54,356 nt of DNA from Candidatus Berkelbacteria bacterium (GTDB taxonomy: Bacteria > Patescibacteriota > UBA1384 > 2-12-FULL-50-11). The DNA lies in contig JACRAP010000016.1 of NCBI GenBank assembly GCA_016213365.1, positions 1 to 54,356 on the forward strand. The letters run 5' to 3'. Below the pieces are notes generated by a model that did not search any database, was not told the origin of the DNA, and saw only the letters and a list, made by a program, of their open reading frames with translations. Each line of letters opens with the position of its first letter. Within the stretch, counting starts at the first letter, position 1. Both the position numbers and the translations under genes were made by a program. Of the stretch, positions 9,547 through 20,352 are shown one piece after another.

Positions 9547-11267
9547 TGAAACCAATTTATCTTGCACCAGACGACGAGATTACGTCGGTGGTTGAAAAAA
9601 TTACTGCTCTTTCCGATCAGAAACTTGCCCTGGTTGCCCCAAAAAATAGCAACATTTTTCAAAGTTTAATTAATCTTAAATTACTCAAAAAAGAGGCGAC
9701 ACGGCTTGATAAAGAAATCGTAATTATAACTACTAGTAAAGTTGGTCAGAAATTAGCCGAGCAAGTTGGTATAAAATCGTATTCAAATATTTCATCGGTT
9801 GGAATTAGCGACATTGGGCGAAGCGAGCGTTTAGAAGAAAAAATAGAAAGCGAAGTTTTACCCGATGGCACAAAAATTCATCAGTATAACCCCAGTGAAA
9901 CAGTCGAAAAAAACGATGAAGTAATAAGCGAAACCACTGCTCCCCAAGAGCAAAAAAACGATGATGATGAAGAAGAAGGGGAGGAGGAGAGCGTAATTAA
10001 TAAGAAAGCAACGCTAATTCCAGAATTTCCACCGATCAAAATCGCTACCCCGATTGAAAAGAGTCCAGCAGACGAATTACCAGCAATTAGCGGAGCTGGA
10101 TTTAGTACTCGAACCGAATTTAATTTACCTTGGCGATCGTTAATCGGCGCAATACTTATACTTTTTATCGCTTTTATAGCGCTGTTTGTTTTTCTACCTA
10201 AAGCATATATTTCGGCTACTTTTCCTTCAACAAAAGTTGATACTAAAGTCGCCTTAAATGTATTAACTGAAGGGGTTGTAGGAGAAAACGATATTGAAGG
10301 AGTTAATTTATCGGCCAGTAAATCGGCTACAAAGACCATCAAAGCTACGGGCAAAAAAGACATCGGCACTAAAGCCACTGGCAGTATAACGATAACGAAT
10401 AAATATAAAGACGGCTCCGGTGTCGGTAAAGACCAATCGTTTAGTGCACTAACCAAAGTAACCGACACTAAAACCGGCAAAGTTTTTACTCTAAATAATG
10501 CCGTTACAATCGGTCGAGTTACGTATGATCCAAATAACGGTCAACCAATCTATCAGTCCAAAACAGTAGGCGTAACGGCCATTGAGCCGGGTGAATCCTA
10601 TAACATTTCAACGAGTACTTTTAATATTACCGGAGCACTTAGCGGCGTTACCGCCCAAAGCACTACTTCCTTTAAGGGCGGTTTAACTAAACAAGTAACG
10701 GTATTATCGCAAAGCGATATCGACAACGTCCAAAAAGAACTGAAAGAAAAAACCAATACCGAAATTCTCGTGGAGTTAAAAACTAAAGCTGAAAATAAAC
10801 AATTTATTAACAGCGCGGTTAGTTATCAGGTCATAAAAGAATCGGTCGATAAAAAAGTTGGCGATCAAACAGATGAAGCGACCGCGACATATGAAGTGAC
10901 AGCTTCAGTAATAGCGTTTGATCAAGAAACGTTAAAACAAAAAGTTGTTACAGCGCTTTCAAAAGACATTAAGCAAAACGAAGAGCTGGTTTTAAACGAT
11001 AAGACTTTTGAGAATATAAAATCCACCAACGATCCGGCAAAAAAATCGGTTAAATTAGAGTTGCAGGCCTCGGGCAATTTAACGATAAGAATTGAAAAAG
11101 ACAAAATGGCAAAAGCAATTACCAACAAAACTTCAGATCAAATTTCGCAAATATTAAAAGACAGTTATTCGGCAACTGACGTAAAAGTTGATATCAGTCC
11201 GAGTTGGTGGTTCAAACGTTCACCGATGTTTAGTTGGGCGATTAAAATTGAGCCGGTATTCAAATGA
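9546..11267 (+). CDS. Membrane protein with baseplate J-like extracytoplasmic region
   Basis: Cytoplasmic N-terminus, one TM (LIGAILILFIAFIALFVFLP), long beta-rich region; family assignment by resemblance only. Confidence 0.6.
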   Translation: MKPIYLAPDDEITSVVEKITALSDQKLALVAPKNSNIFQSLINLKLLKKEATRLDKEIVIITTSKVGQKLAEQVGIKSYSNISSVGISDIGRSERLEEKIESEVLPDGTKIHQYNPSETVEKNDEVISETTAPQEQKNDDDEEEGEEESVINKKATLIPEFPPIKIATPIEKSPADELPAISGAGFSTRTEFNLPWRSLIGAILILFIAFIALFVFLPKAYISATFPSTKVDTKVALNVLTEGVVGENDIEGVNLSASKSATKTIKATGKKDIGTKATGSITITNKYKDGSGVGKDQSFSALTKVTDTKTGKVFTLNNAVTIGRVTYDPNNGQPIYQSKTVGVTAIEPGESYNISTSTFNITGALSGVTAQSTTSFKGGLTKQVTVLSQSDIDNVQKELKEKTNTEILVELKTKAENKQFINSAVSYQVIKESVDKKVGDQTDEATATYEVTASVIAFDQETLKQKVVTALSKDIKQNEELVLNDKTFENIKSTNDPAKKSVKLELQASGNLTIRIEKDKMAKAITNKTSDQISQILKDSYSATDVKVDISPSWWFKRSPMFSWAIKIEPVFK

Positions 11268-11692
11268 GATTATTAGGACTTGACGTTGGTAGTAAGAAAA
11301 TTGGTGTAGCAGTGGGTGAAACGATTGGAAACGAGTTAACTACGATAATTGCGCCAAAAGACGATAACTTCTACAGCTCAAGCGGTTATAATTACGCAGA
11401 GCAAGAAATTTCTAAAATATTACGGGAGGAAGAGGCGCAAGCAATCGTTGTTGGTTTACCAGTGAACGAACAAGGACATCATACCGAGGAATCTGCAAAA
11501 ATTGAAAAATTTGCTGAAAAATTGAAATCACAGTTAAAAATCGATATTTATTTCGTCGACGAAACCTTAACAAGTTTCATGGCCGATGAAATGTTAGAAT
11601 CGCAAGGGATCGATCCGCAAGAACGAAAACAACGGGTTCATCAGCTAGCGGCAGAGTTAATTTTGGAACAATACCTAGAGGATGCAAGGTAG
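11264..11692 (+). CDS. ruvX: Putative pre-16S rRNA nuclease/Holliday junction resolvase RuvX (YqgF)
   Basis: LLGLDVGSKKIGVAVGE, AIVVGLPVNEQG, VDETLTSFMAD. Confidence 0.9.
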   Translation: MRLLGLDVGSKKIGVAVGETIGNELTTIIAPKDDNFYSSSGYNYAEQEISKILREEEAQAIVVGLPVNEQGHHTEESAKIEKFAEKLKSQLKIDIYFVDETLTSFMADEMLESQGIDPQERKQRVHQLAAELILEQYLEDAR

Positions 11693-12596
11693 AAAGATTT
11701 TTGTTCGTATTTTTATCGTATTTTTTCTAATTACAACTATTTTTATTGTTTATTTTTATACACTCTTACAGAGCGCGACAACCAAATCTGTCTCTAAGGC
11801 CTTTGAAGTTAAGGAAGGTGATAGTACGGCTGTAATTGCCAGTAAATTACAACAAAAAGGTTTAATAAAAAGTGCGTTTGCCTTTAGGGTATATAAGCAA
11901 ATTTCTGGCTCTATTTTAGTGCCGGGTGTTTATGTAATCGATTCATCCGAAAATGTTTCGAGTATTTTGAACACGATCGCTAAAGGAAAAAGTAGCGTAA
12001 TAAAAGTTACTCTACTTGAAGGATGGCGCGCAAAGGATATTGAAGAGTATATGGTGAACGAAAAGGGGCTAAGCCAATTTATCGGGTTTACTAAAAAAGC
12101 TGAAAAATACGAAGGGTATCTGTATCCAGACACTTACGAAATTTTATTAATTATTACGCCCGATGAGTTCATTAAGTTACTGCGCGATACGTTTGTAACT
12201 AAAACGAAATCCTTAAACCCAACGAGCGATCAAGTAATTTTAGCGTCAATTATCGAGCGCGAAGCGGCGAGCGACAGCGAACGAGCAGATATTGCTGGAG
12301 TGTACACTAACAGACTTAAAATAGGTATGCGACTTGAGGCCGATCCAACGATTCAGTACGCCAAGGGAAACTGGCAGGCGGTAACATTAGCAGAGTACCG
12401 ATCAGTAATATCACCGTATAATACTTATTTAAACGACGGCTTACCGCCAACGCCGATCGCCAACCCTAGCGTTAAAAGTATCGAAGCGGCGATTAATCCA
12501 GCAAAACACAACTATTATTTTTTCTTTCACGCAAACGGTAATATCTATTTCTCAAAAACCCTAAGTGAGCATAAGGAAAAACTAAAAAGTCTTTAG
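11682..12596 (+). CDS. mltG: Endolytic transglycosylase MltG
   Basis: EGWRAKDIEEYM, EGYLYPDTYEI, LASIIEREAASDSERADIAGVYTNRLKIGMRLEADPTIQYA, NPAKHNYYFFFHANGNIYFSKTLSEH. Confidence 0.93.
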   Translation: MQGRKIFVRIFIVFFLITTIFIVYFYTLLQSATTKSVSKAFEVKEGDSTAVIASKLQQKGLIKSAFAFRVYKQISGSILVPGVYVIDSSENVSSILNTIAKGKSSVIKVTLLEGWRAKDIEEYMVNEKGLSQFIGFTKKAEKYEGYLYPDTYEILLIITPDEFIKLLRDTFVTKTKSLNPTSDQVILASIIEREAASDSERADIAGVYTNRLKIGMRLEADPTIQYAKGNWQAVTLAEYRSVISPYNTYLNDGLPPTPIANPSVKSIEAAINPAKHNYYFFFHANGNIYFSKTLSEHKEKLKSL

Positions 12597-12598
12597 AA

Positions 12599-12627
12599 TT
12601 GACCGCAACCAATATTACTTCTAGAAT
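12599..12627 (+). promoter_or_regulatory. sigma70-type promoter of mreB
   Basis: TTGACC - 17 nt - TAGAAT, 9 nt before the ATG at 12637; same geometry as secG. Confidence 0.7.
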
Positions 12628-12636
12628 ACAAACACG

Positions 12637-13680
12637 ATGCTAAACAGGTTTTTTGGTGCGTTTTCACAAGATATTGGAATAGATTTAGGGACCGCCAATA
12701 CGTTAGTTTACGCTCGCGGCAGGGGTGTAGTTATTAACGAACCGTCCGTAGTAGCAATTAACCAAAGAACCCGACAAGTGCTGGCAATCGGCCAAGAGGC
12801 ACAGATAATGGTTGGTAAAACCCCGGGGCATATTGTTGCTAAACGTCCGTTAGTTGACGGAGTGGTTTCCGACTTTGAGATTACAGAGCAGATGCTCCGA
12901 CATTTTATTGATCGAGTTCATAAAGAACGTTTTTCTTTTTTACCAAGACCAAGAGTATTAGTTGGGATTCCCTACGGCGTTACTGAAGTTGAGCGTCGTG
13001 CGGCAGAGGAAGCAACAATCAACGCCGGCGCGCGTCAGGCGTTTTTAATCGAAGAACCGGTTGCGGCGGCGATCGGAGCCAGACTACCGATTCAAGAAGC
13101 GACCGGTAGTATGATAGTAGATATCGGCGGTGGCACAACGGAGGTGGCAGTAATCTCGATGGGCGGGATAGTTGCATCGCGATCGATCAGAATTGCAGGC
13201 GACGAGATGAACGAAGACATTATTAATTTCGCTCGCGATAATTTTAATATGTTGCTCGGAGAACGTACCGCTGAAAAAATAAAAATCGAAGTCGGTTCCG
13301 CCTTCCCTATGAAAGATAAAATCGAACGGCCGATGCGCGGAAGAGATTTAGTAACCGGTTTACCAAGAGAAGTGATAGTCAACGACGAACAAGTTCGTCG
13401 GGCACTTGGAAAATCGATTAACACTATCGTCGAGGCGGTAAAAGTAACCCTGGAAGAAACACCACCGGAATTGGTCGCTGATATTATGGAGCGGGGAATT
13501 GTTTTGGCTGGCGGCGGTGCCCTATTAAGACATCTGGATTTATTAATCTCGCAATCAACCCAGACAAAAGTTTTTATCGCCGACGATCCGCTTACCTGCG
13601 TTGCCAGAGGTACTGGGGTGGTGCTGGAAGATTTGGAAACGCTTGAATCGGTATTGTTAAGTAGTGCGCTTAGGGGATGA
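12637..13680 (+). CDS. mreB: Rod shape-determining protein MreB
   Basis: IGIDLGTANTLVYARGRGVVINEPSVVAI and MIVDIGGGTTEVAVISMGG. Confidence 0.97.
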   Translation: MLNRFFGAFSQDIGIDLGTANTLVYARGRGVVINEPSVVAINQRTRQVLAIGQEAQIMVGKTPGHIVAKRPLVDGVVSDFEITEQMLRHFIDRVHKERFSFLPRPRVLVGIPYGVTEVERRAAEEATINAGARQAFLIEEPVAAAIGARLPIQEATGSMIVDIGGGTTEVAVISMGGIVASRSIRIAGDEMNEDIINFARDNFNMLLGERTAEKIKIEVGSAFPMKDKIERPMRGRDLVTGLPREVIVNDEQVRRALGKSINTIVEAVKVTLEETPPELVADIMERGIVLAGGGALLRHLDLLISQSTQTKVFIADDPLTCVARGTGVVLEDLETLESVLLSSALRG

Positions 13681-14459
13681 GACGAAAGAATACACGATTA
13701 ATAATTATAGTACTGGTGATATTGGCAATTATATTAATCCAATTACCATTTTTTTCTACTTTTAGAGACAAGATAAGAATTGTAATCAGCACGCCTGCTC
13801 GAATAATTAACAGCTCATTTCAATCAGTTAAAAGTAATATAAAAACTATCAGTAATATCGACACGATCGTTAAAGAAAATTCTGAATTACGAGAACAGTT
13901 ATTATTTACTAACGCTAGAATTGCAGAGCTTCAAACTGTTTTACAGGAAAACATCCGATTAAGAGAAGATCTGAAGTTTAGCCAATCTAGGCCGGAGATA
14001 AACTTAGTGCCAGCAAAGATTGTAAATTTCTCACCAAGCGGTGCGTATCAAGCAATTACGATAGGTTTAGGTAGCGAAGACGGTATTAAAGAAGGTCAGG
14101 CGGTAATTTCACAAGGGTTTTTAATCGGTAAAGTAAAAAATGTCTCAGTAAAAACGGCTGAAGTTTGGCTACTTACTAATCGAAACGTTATAACCCCCGT
14201 TAGGTTAACAAATAGTCAGACTACGGGACTATTAAAGGGGGGAATACGTGGTTTGGTAGTTGATAATATCCCTGTTGATACTAAAGTTGCAAAAGGCGAG
14301 TTAGTTGTAACGTCATCACTTGAGGGGCTTTATCCGGAAGGGATAGCGATCGGCGAAGTAATAGATATTATTCACAGAGAAGAAGAAATTTTTATCACCT
14401 TAAGGATTAGCACCCCAATAAATATTAGTTCAATAACATATGTTTTTATAGTTAAATAA
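13677..14459 (+). CDS. mreC: Rod shape-determining protein MreC
   Basis: N-terminal TM, coiled coil, AITIGLGSEDGIKEGQAVIS and TGLLKGGIRGLVVDNI. Confidence 0.92.
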   Translation: MRRKNTRLIIIVLVILAIILIQLPFFSTFRDKIRIVISTPARIINSSFQSVKSNIKTISNIDTIVKENSELREQLLFTNARIAELQTVLQENIRLREDLKFSQSRPEINLVPAKIVNFSPSGAYQAITIGLGSEDGIKEGQAVISQGFLIGKVKNVSVKTAEVWLLTNRNVITPVRLTNSQTTGLLKGGIRGLVVDNIPVDTKVAKGELVVTSSLEGLYPEGIAIGEVIDIIHREEEIFITLRISTPINISSITYVFIVK

Positions 14460-14941
14460 TGCGCTATTTCGTATTAATTATCCTGGCACTTTTAGAAACA
14501 ATTATTCTTTTTGGATTTATCGGATCGAATTTTGCGCTTAGTGGGATTAGTATTGAGCTCGCAGTTATTACAACGTGGTTGATCTCTTGGCTATATAATT
14601 TTAGGACAGGTATTTTTTGGGCGGTTACTATGGGGGCGTTATTAGATATTATCGGTTTCGGCTTTTTTGGGGTTAATTTAATAAAACTACTGCTGGTGGT
14701 GGGAATAATATTTTTCTTGAAGGGCAAATACCTTTCAGTGTCATCGTTACTTCACTCCTTTATTTCGATTCTTCTTAGTTGCGTTATCGCAGTTTTATTG
14801 GATCAGATAGTTATTGGTAATGTTAATTTTTATACTCTAGGTTTTAGTAGTTTATACAGTTCCGTCGTTGGATTTTTAATATATTATTTCTTGGCCGTAA
14901 GGTTTAAATTCTTCCAAAGATGGGCGGGAAATAGAATCTAA
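14459..14941 (+). CDS. mreD: Rod shape-determining protein MreD-like
   Basis: 160 aa multi-TM protein between mreC and PBP2. Confidence 0.75.
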   Translation: MRYFVLIILALLETIILFGFIGSNFALSGISIELAVITTWLISWLYNFRTGIFWAVTMGALLDIIGFGFFGVNLIKLLLVVGIIFFLKGKYLSVSSLLHSFISILLSCVIAVLLDQIVIGNVNFYTLGFSSLYSSVVGFLIYYFLAVRFKFFQRWAGNRI

Positions 14942-16902
14942 TGTTTAATTTTTTTAAAAAGTTCTCAAAGCGAATCAACAACTCGGAAACGGGTATTTTC
15001 GATCCGTATATACCGATTAAATTGAATAAAAAAATTGACCAATTAGAAGTTGAATGGGTTGAGCCAAGCTTTTCAGAAGAGCATTTTTCAGACATTAAGC
15101 CGCATAAAGAGAGACATATCCCCCTAAAAACTTTAAGCGTTATCTTTGCCTTAGTACTGATCAGCAGATTATTAACCCTGCAAATTACTCACGGACAAGA
15201 GTATCAAGCAAAATCAGAGAACAATCGGCTCAAAGCAGTTAAAATCGTCCCGCCTCGTGGTTTAATTTACGACTCAAGCGGACAGTCGTTAGTCAAAAAT
15301 ACTCCAAGCTATTCAGTAATCGTTCAACCCCAAGAGTTGCCAAAAGACGAAGGAGCTAGAAACGAGCTATTACTTAAACTCTCTAAAATTATTAATGTTT
15401 CGCATCAGGAATTAATCAATACCGTTAACGAGGCACGTAAGAATAAACATAGCGAAACAGTTGTTGCCGAAGGGATAGATCGTGAAAAGTCTATGGCGCT
15501 CGAACTTAAATTAAATAATTTTAGCGGCGTTAGTTTAGAAAAATCCCCAATTCGTCTGTATAGTGATTTGCCAAGTTTGGGACACATCACCGGCTATATC
15601 GGTAAAGTTACAAAAGAAGAGAAGGACGAAGACAACTCGCTACTTTCAACGGGTTATATCGGTAAATACGGTATTGAAAAGATTTACGACCAAATATTAA
15701 GAGGTAAAACCGGTATTGAAACAATAGAAATTGATTCGTTCGGTAGAGCATTACGTTCGGTTGGCAATGTTCCGGCAATTCCCGGTGAATCAATTTATCT
15801 TTCGCTTGACTCCTCGTTGCAACGCCAAACCGCTTTGGCGTTAGCAGAGGCGATAAAAAAAATGGAAGCAACAAGCGGCGCCGCAGTCGCACTTGACCCA
15901 AGTAACGGCGAGGTACTGGCAATGGTAAGTTTTCCTTATTACGATATTAACTTATTTTCGCCAAATAATCGTTCAAAGAATTTACAAAAAGTGTTAACCG
16001 ATCCGCTTGCGCCGTTAGTTAATCGAGCGATTTCGGGGCAGTACCCGTCTGGGTCAACGATAAAACCGTTTGTCGCGGCTGCAGCGCTTGAAGAAAAAGT
16101 TATCACAGAAACAACCCGAGTAGACACTTCTGCGGGAAAGATCTCGGTTGGCCCGTGGACGTTCTCGGACTGGAAACGACACGGCGTTGTGGATGTAAGA
16201 CAGGCGATCGCAGAAAGTAATAATATTTTCTTTTACACCCTTGGTGGCGGATACGGGGATATTAAAGGACTTGGGGCCCGAAAATTAACCGATTACTTAC
16301 AAAACTTCGGCTTGGGCAAAATAACTGGTGTTGATTTAACCGGTGAAGCGAAGGGAAACATTCCTACCCCAGAATGGAAGAAGAGAGTATTTAACGAATC
16401 TTGGTACGTAGGCGATACGTATAATACATCGATTGGTCAGGGCGGGTTACTCTTAACGCCGCTACAATTAGCGGTAAGCACTTCATCGTTTGCAAACGGG
16501 GGTAATATCTATAAACCGCACTTTTTAAGAAAATACGTCTCATCGTCTGGGAAGATTTCTGAATATAAACCAGAGATCATAAACTCAAATGTCGTATCAA
16601 AGCATTTTACCCAAGTCGTAAGAGAGGGGATGCGTCGGGTGGTTACGGGCGGTTCAGCAACTCGTACCTTTGGCAATTTTAAAATTGAGGTAGCCGCTAA
16701 AACTGGTACCGCCCAGTTTTCTGCCTCAAAGAAAAATACCCACTCTTGGATTACTGCTTTTGCCCCGTACGACAATCCAAAAATTATCGTAGCGGTGATT
16801 GTAGAGGGTGGAGGCACTGGTTTTACAGCGGCCGCTCCGGTTGCAAAAAACATGCTTGAAAATTTCTTCAAACTCCCAATAACCCCAATAATTCCGCAGT
16901 AA
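14941..16902 (+). CDS. mrdA: Penicillin-binding protein 2 (transpeptidase)
   Basis: PPRGLIYDSSGQSLVKNTPSYSV, SGQYPSGSTIKPF (SxxK), KTGTAQF. Confidence 0.93.
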   Translation: MFNFFKKFSKRINNSETGIFDPYIPIKLNKKIDQLEVEWVEPSFSEEHFSDIKPHKERHIPLKTLSVIFALVLISRLLTLQITHGQEYQAKSENNRLKAVKIVPPRGLIYDSSGQSLVKNTPSYSVIVQPQELPKDEGARNELLLKLSKIINVSHQELINTVNEARKNKHSETVVAEGIDREKSMALELKLNNFSGVSLEKSPIRLYSDLPSLGHITGYIGKVTKEEKDEDNSLLSTGYIGKYGIEKIYDQILRGKTGIETIEIDSFGRALRSVGNVPAIPGESIYLSLDSSLQRQTALALAEAIKKMEATSGAAVALDPSNGEVLAMVSFPYYDINLFSPNNRSKNLQKVLTDPLAPLVNRAISGQYPSGSTIKPFVAAAALEEKVITETTRVDTSAGKISVGPWTFSDWKRHGVVDVRQAIAESNNIFFYTLGGGYGDIKGLGARKLTDYLQNFGLGKITGVDLTGEAKGNIPTPEWKKRVFNESWYVGDTYNTSIGQGGLLLTPLQLAVSTSSFANGGNIYKPHFLRKYVSSSGKISEYKPEIINSNVVSKHFTQVVREGMRRVVTGGSATRTFGNFKIEVAAKTGTAQFSASKKNTHSWITAFAPYDNPKIIVAVIVEGGGTGFTAAAPVAKNMLENFFKLPITPIIPQ

Positions 16903-17001
16903 TTGTTATAACTTATAATTTTCTACAACTAATTACCTTAATTACTGTAAATATAGACAGGGAAATTTGACACAATTTGTAAGATTATATAAAAAGAAAC
17001 T

Positions 17002-18147
17002 ATGCCACCATATTTAGCGCAAGAGCTTTACGATCAAATAAAAAGGGTAATTAATAAATCGATTGCGATCGTCGGTCCGTACGGCGAACCGATTCTTCAG
17101 AAAAACGACTTTAATAATATAGTTAATTTTCAAACTAAAACCGTTAGTCGCGAGCACGATTCCCACGAAGTGATCGGCAACGACCAGTTAAGGGCAATTT
17201 CGTTATACGACGAGCGTAAGTTATTAGGATTTGTAATTGTAGAAGCAAGGGCAGAAGATATTCAAACAATTCAAATTATATCGAGTTTGGCTGGCCTAAT
17301 AGTACAGCAGTTTTTATCGATGCATAAACCCAAGCCAGACACCGTTGATTTATTACTTACAAGATTAATTTTTAGAAGTAATACCCTTGAAGACGGCGAA
17401 TTAGACGAACAGATGGCGGCGCTTGGGTATAGATTGGACGTTCAGCGCGTAGCGGTGGTATTAGAATTAAGCGGTTTTTGGCAGAATTACTTACATTCTT
17501 TAGGTCACGACAAACAAAACTTAATCGCTGCCAAGAAACGCGATATCGAGTTAAGTTTAGTTAGTTTCTTTAGCCGTAACCAAGATAATATCATCGGTTA
17601 TATCGGTAACGATCGCTTTTTAGTGTTAAAAGACCTATCCAGCGCTGATTTCAATAAATTCTTCAGCTTGCTTAAAAGTAGTTTTAACGAAATCACCGCC
17701 TCGCTTAAAAATGTAAATATTAAACAGATAACCGTTGGTGTGGGAACGCCGTCGCACTCAAGCATCGATTTAATCAGCTCTGCCTCTGAAGCAATTCAAG
17801 CACTTGAGATCGGTAAAAAACTCTTTGGGAGTGATAAGGTTTATCGTAACGAAGCGCTCGGGGTATTACCGATGCTAACCTCAACTAATTTAGCCCAGAA
17901 AAAACACCTTGCCGAAGGGCTTGTCGCACCAATTATTACCGATATTGAACTGTTAACAACCCTGGAATCGTTTTTGGAGCACAATCTAAATCTTACGAAT
18001 ACTTCTGAAGCGCTAAAGGTTCACCGCAATACGGTAATTTATCGTCTCGATAAAATTAAAGAGTTAATCAACAAAGACCCGCGAAAATTCGACGAAGCGA
18101 TGGAACTGAAACTCGCAATGATGTTTCAAAAAATCTTGAGCGATTAA
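17002..18147 (+). CDS. CdaR/PucR-type transcriptional regulator with C-terminal HTH
   Basis: Sugar-diacid-recognition-like N-terminus; C-terminal LEHNLNLTNTSEALKVHRNTVIYRLDKIKEL (HTH_30). Confidence 0.8.
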   Translation: MPPYLAQELYDQIKRVINKSIAIVGPYGEPILQKNDFNNIVNFQTKTVSREHDSHEVIGNDQLRAISLYDERKLLGFVIVEARAEDIQTIQIISSLAGLIVQQFLSMHKPKPDTVDLLLTRLIFRSNTLEDGELDEQMAALGYRLDVQRVAVVLELSGFWQNYLHSLGHDKQNLIAAKKRDIELSLVSFFSRNQDNIIGYIGNDRFLVLKDLSSADFNKFFSLLKSSFNEITASLKNVNIKQITVGVGTPSHSSIDLISSASEAIQALEIGKKLFGSDKVYRNEALGVLPMLTSTNLAQKKHLAEGLVAPIITDIELLTTLESFLEHNLNLTNTSEALKVHRNTVIYRLDKIKELINKDPRKFDEAMELKLAMMFQKILSD

Positions 18148-18524
18148 TTATCGTCGAGTGCTTTTTGGATTATCTCAACCATCTCGTCTGGGGTGTGATA
18201 GGATTTTACTAAATAATCGATCGCACCGAGCGATAGGGCTAGTCGTTTGTCTTTATCGGTGTCTTCGCTACCCAAATTAGTTAGCACTATTACGGGTATG
18301 TCTTTGGTTCTTGAGCTAGATTTTAACTTTTTTAACACTTCAAACCCATTTATGCCGGGCAGGAGGATATCGAGCAAAATTAAATCCGGTGCGTGGTTAG
18401 CAAGTTTTAGCGCTTCGTGACCGTTTTGGGCTACTTGGAGCTGAAAATTGGCGTTAGAAAATGCCTCTTGATATAGATCGATTAATATTTGTTCGTCTTC
18501 AACTAATAATACTTTCTTGCTCAT
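18144..18524 (-). CDS. Single-domain (REC-only) response regulator
   Basis: KVLLVEDEQILIDLYQ, PDLILLDILLPGINGFEVL, IPVIVLTNLG; 126 aa, no output domain; SD aaaggagtgaa. Confidence 0.9.
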   Translation of the reverse strand: MSKKVLLVEDEQILIDLYQEAFSNANFQLQVAQNGHEALKLANHAPDLILLDILLPGINGFEVLKKLKSSSRTKDIPVIVLTNLGSEDTDKDKRLALSLGAIDYLVKSYHTPDEMVEIIQKALDDN

Positions 18525-20113
18525 TTCACTCCTTTTACCATAATTACTCTTTTAATAATAGGGAAGGTTAATTGGAAGGTGGTACCTTGGTTAATTTTAC
18601 TTTTTACTTTAATCGTTCCGCCTTGCTTTTCAACAAAATTTTTCACAATAAATAGTCCCAAACCGGCGCCGGTTTCGCTAGTTCTTCTGCCGTTTTCACC
18701 GCGATGAAATTTAGTGAAAGCATTAGCGATATCTTTACTGCTCATACCGATTCCCTGATCCGTTATAGTAATGGAGGCCTTGTCTGGCTTTTCGTAAACC
18801 GAATTTACTTGGATTACTCCCTTGACGCTGTATTTAATTGCGTTGTCGATAAGATTTGTTAACACTTGAAGTAATCTAAGCTTGTCCGCGGCGATAATAA
18901 GCTGCTCGTTTGGTTCGTTATACCGAATAAAAATCCCCTTTTTTTCGGCTTTACTTTTTAACTGACTAATCGCGCTATTTATAATTTCGCAAAGATTAAT
19001 CGGTCGCAAGGAAAAACTGATTCGATTTTCCTCAACGTGAATTACTTGAAGTAAATCTTCAGCTAATTTAACTAAGCGATCGCTGGCAAACTCAGCATTT
19101 TTTAAATATTTGGCTTGAGTTTCGGTTAGCTCCCCCTTGTTAAGTAACGATAAATAGCCCTTTACAGCTGTAATAGGCGTTCTTAACTCGTGGGTGGCGA
19201 TTGAAATAAACTCGTTTTTTCTGTTCTCTAATTCTTTATTTTTTGAGATATCTCTAACTAGAATAATTACTTGTGTAATTCTTCCTTCACTGTCTCGCAG
19301 TAGTGAACCGGAAAAACTAACCCATTTTGGTTGATTGTTTTTTGTTCTAATCTCTAAGTCTCGGTAAAAAACATTTTTCAATTTGTCTGATTCGTAGTCT
19401 TTAATTATTTCTTTTAGCCAGTTACTATCGCTACTCTTAAAACAGCTTGAGTAATTTTTTCCGTAGGTTTCTTTTGGCGTAAATCCCGTTAAACGCTGAA
19501 GCGGTCGGTTCCATGTAATTATGTTTAAATCCTTGTCTAAGATCATCAAACCCTCGCTTAGGTGGTGTGTAATTGTGGCAAAACGTTCGGTTTCGCTGGC
19601 AAGCGAGGTCGAAAGTTTTTGATTAGCTTCGTATAGTCGGACTATTCTATTGAATAAATGTAAGAATCTTAGCTCGTGTCGCTGCGGCGCATCGTTTCCA
19701 AAGAGCGCAATAGTAATATCTTTTAAAAACGGTATTAGCGTTATGTATTTTACCGTGTCGCTGTTTTTCAACCTTTCCACCGTAACTGTTGGTCTGCGTT
19801 TTATTCGGCTAGTTACATCGCTACTACGAGGGATTTTGGCTTGGCTACGACTAAAGGAATTTTCAACTAAAATCAGTTCGCTGTCCTTGTGAATATAGGC
19901 GGCGTATTTGGACGTATTTACAGAAGTGCAGAGCTCGCTACAAAATAAAGCCAGTTGTCTATTCGGATCTTGGGCGTACTTAATCAATAGAACTAGTAGT
20001 TCCTGCTGCCTTAATAATTCTATCCCGTCGTGACTCGGTATTACCCCAAGTCTGTTTAACCATTGCTCCCAAACGCTGGCGCTGATGGTGCTTGTGGGTT
20101 TATTTTTTGTCAT
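18521..20113 (-). CDS. Soluble PAS sensor histidine kinase
   Basis: PAS (EGLMILDKDLNIITWNRPLQRLTGF), HisKA (FISIATHELRTPITAVKGYL), HATPase (NLIDNAIKYS, GAGLGLFIVK); no TM. Confidence 0.92.
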   Translation of the reverse strand: MTKNKPTSTISASVWEQWLNRLGVIPSHDGIELLRQQELLVLLIKYAQDPNRQLALFCSELCTSVNTSKYAAYIHKDSELILVENSFSRSQAKIPRSSDVTSRIKRRPTVTVERLKNSDTVKYITLIPFLKDITIALFGNDAPQRHELRFLHLFNRIVRLYEANQKLSTSLASETERFATITHHLSEGLMILDKDLNIITWNRPLQRLTGFTPKETYGKNYSSCFKSSDSNWLKEIIKDYESDKLKNVFYRDLEIRTKNNQPKWVSFSGSLLRDSEGRITQVIILVRDISKNKELENRKNEFISIATHELRTPITAVKGYLSLLNKGELTETQAKYLKNAEFASDRLVKLAEDLLQVIHVEENRISFSLRPINLCEIINSAISQLKSKAEKKGIFIRYNEPNEQLIIAADKLRLLQVLTNLIDNAIKYSVKGVIQVNSVYEKPDKASITITDQGIGMSSKDIANAFTKFHRGENGRRTSETGAGLGLFIVKNFVEKQGGTIKVKSKINQGTTFQLTFPIIKRVIMVKGVK

Positions 20114-20352
20114 TAGGTTAATAGTACTACTTTCCGAAGCAATAATTTGAGGATTCTTTGCTGTATTTTCTACTTTTTTAGTTATATTTTTTGTTAATTC
20201 CTACAAATTTCTGCCAACTAGTGCTTCTACTCTTGACAATTTCGGCGGTGTTGTTAAAATTTCTTTAGTCTTTTGTTTAATACCACAACAGCTATTAATT
20301 AACACCGATCAACAAAAGTCAACCAAACAAAAGTAACAATTTAAGGAGAACT

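Noticed and set aside
9881-10480. 199-aa minus-strand ORF
   Set aside because: Fully antisense to the baseplate-J-like membrane protein; low-complexity Ser-rich translation and no RBS.
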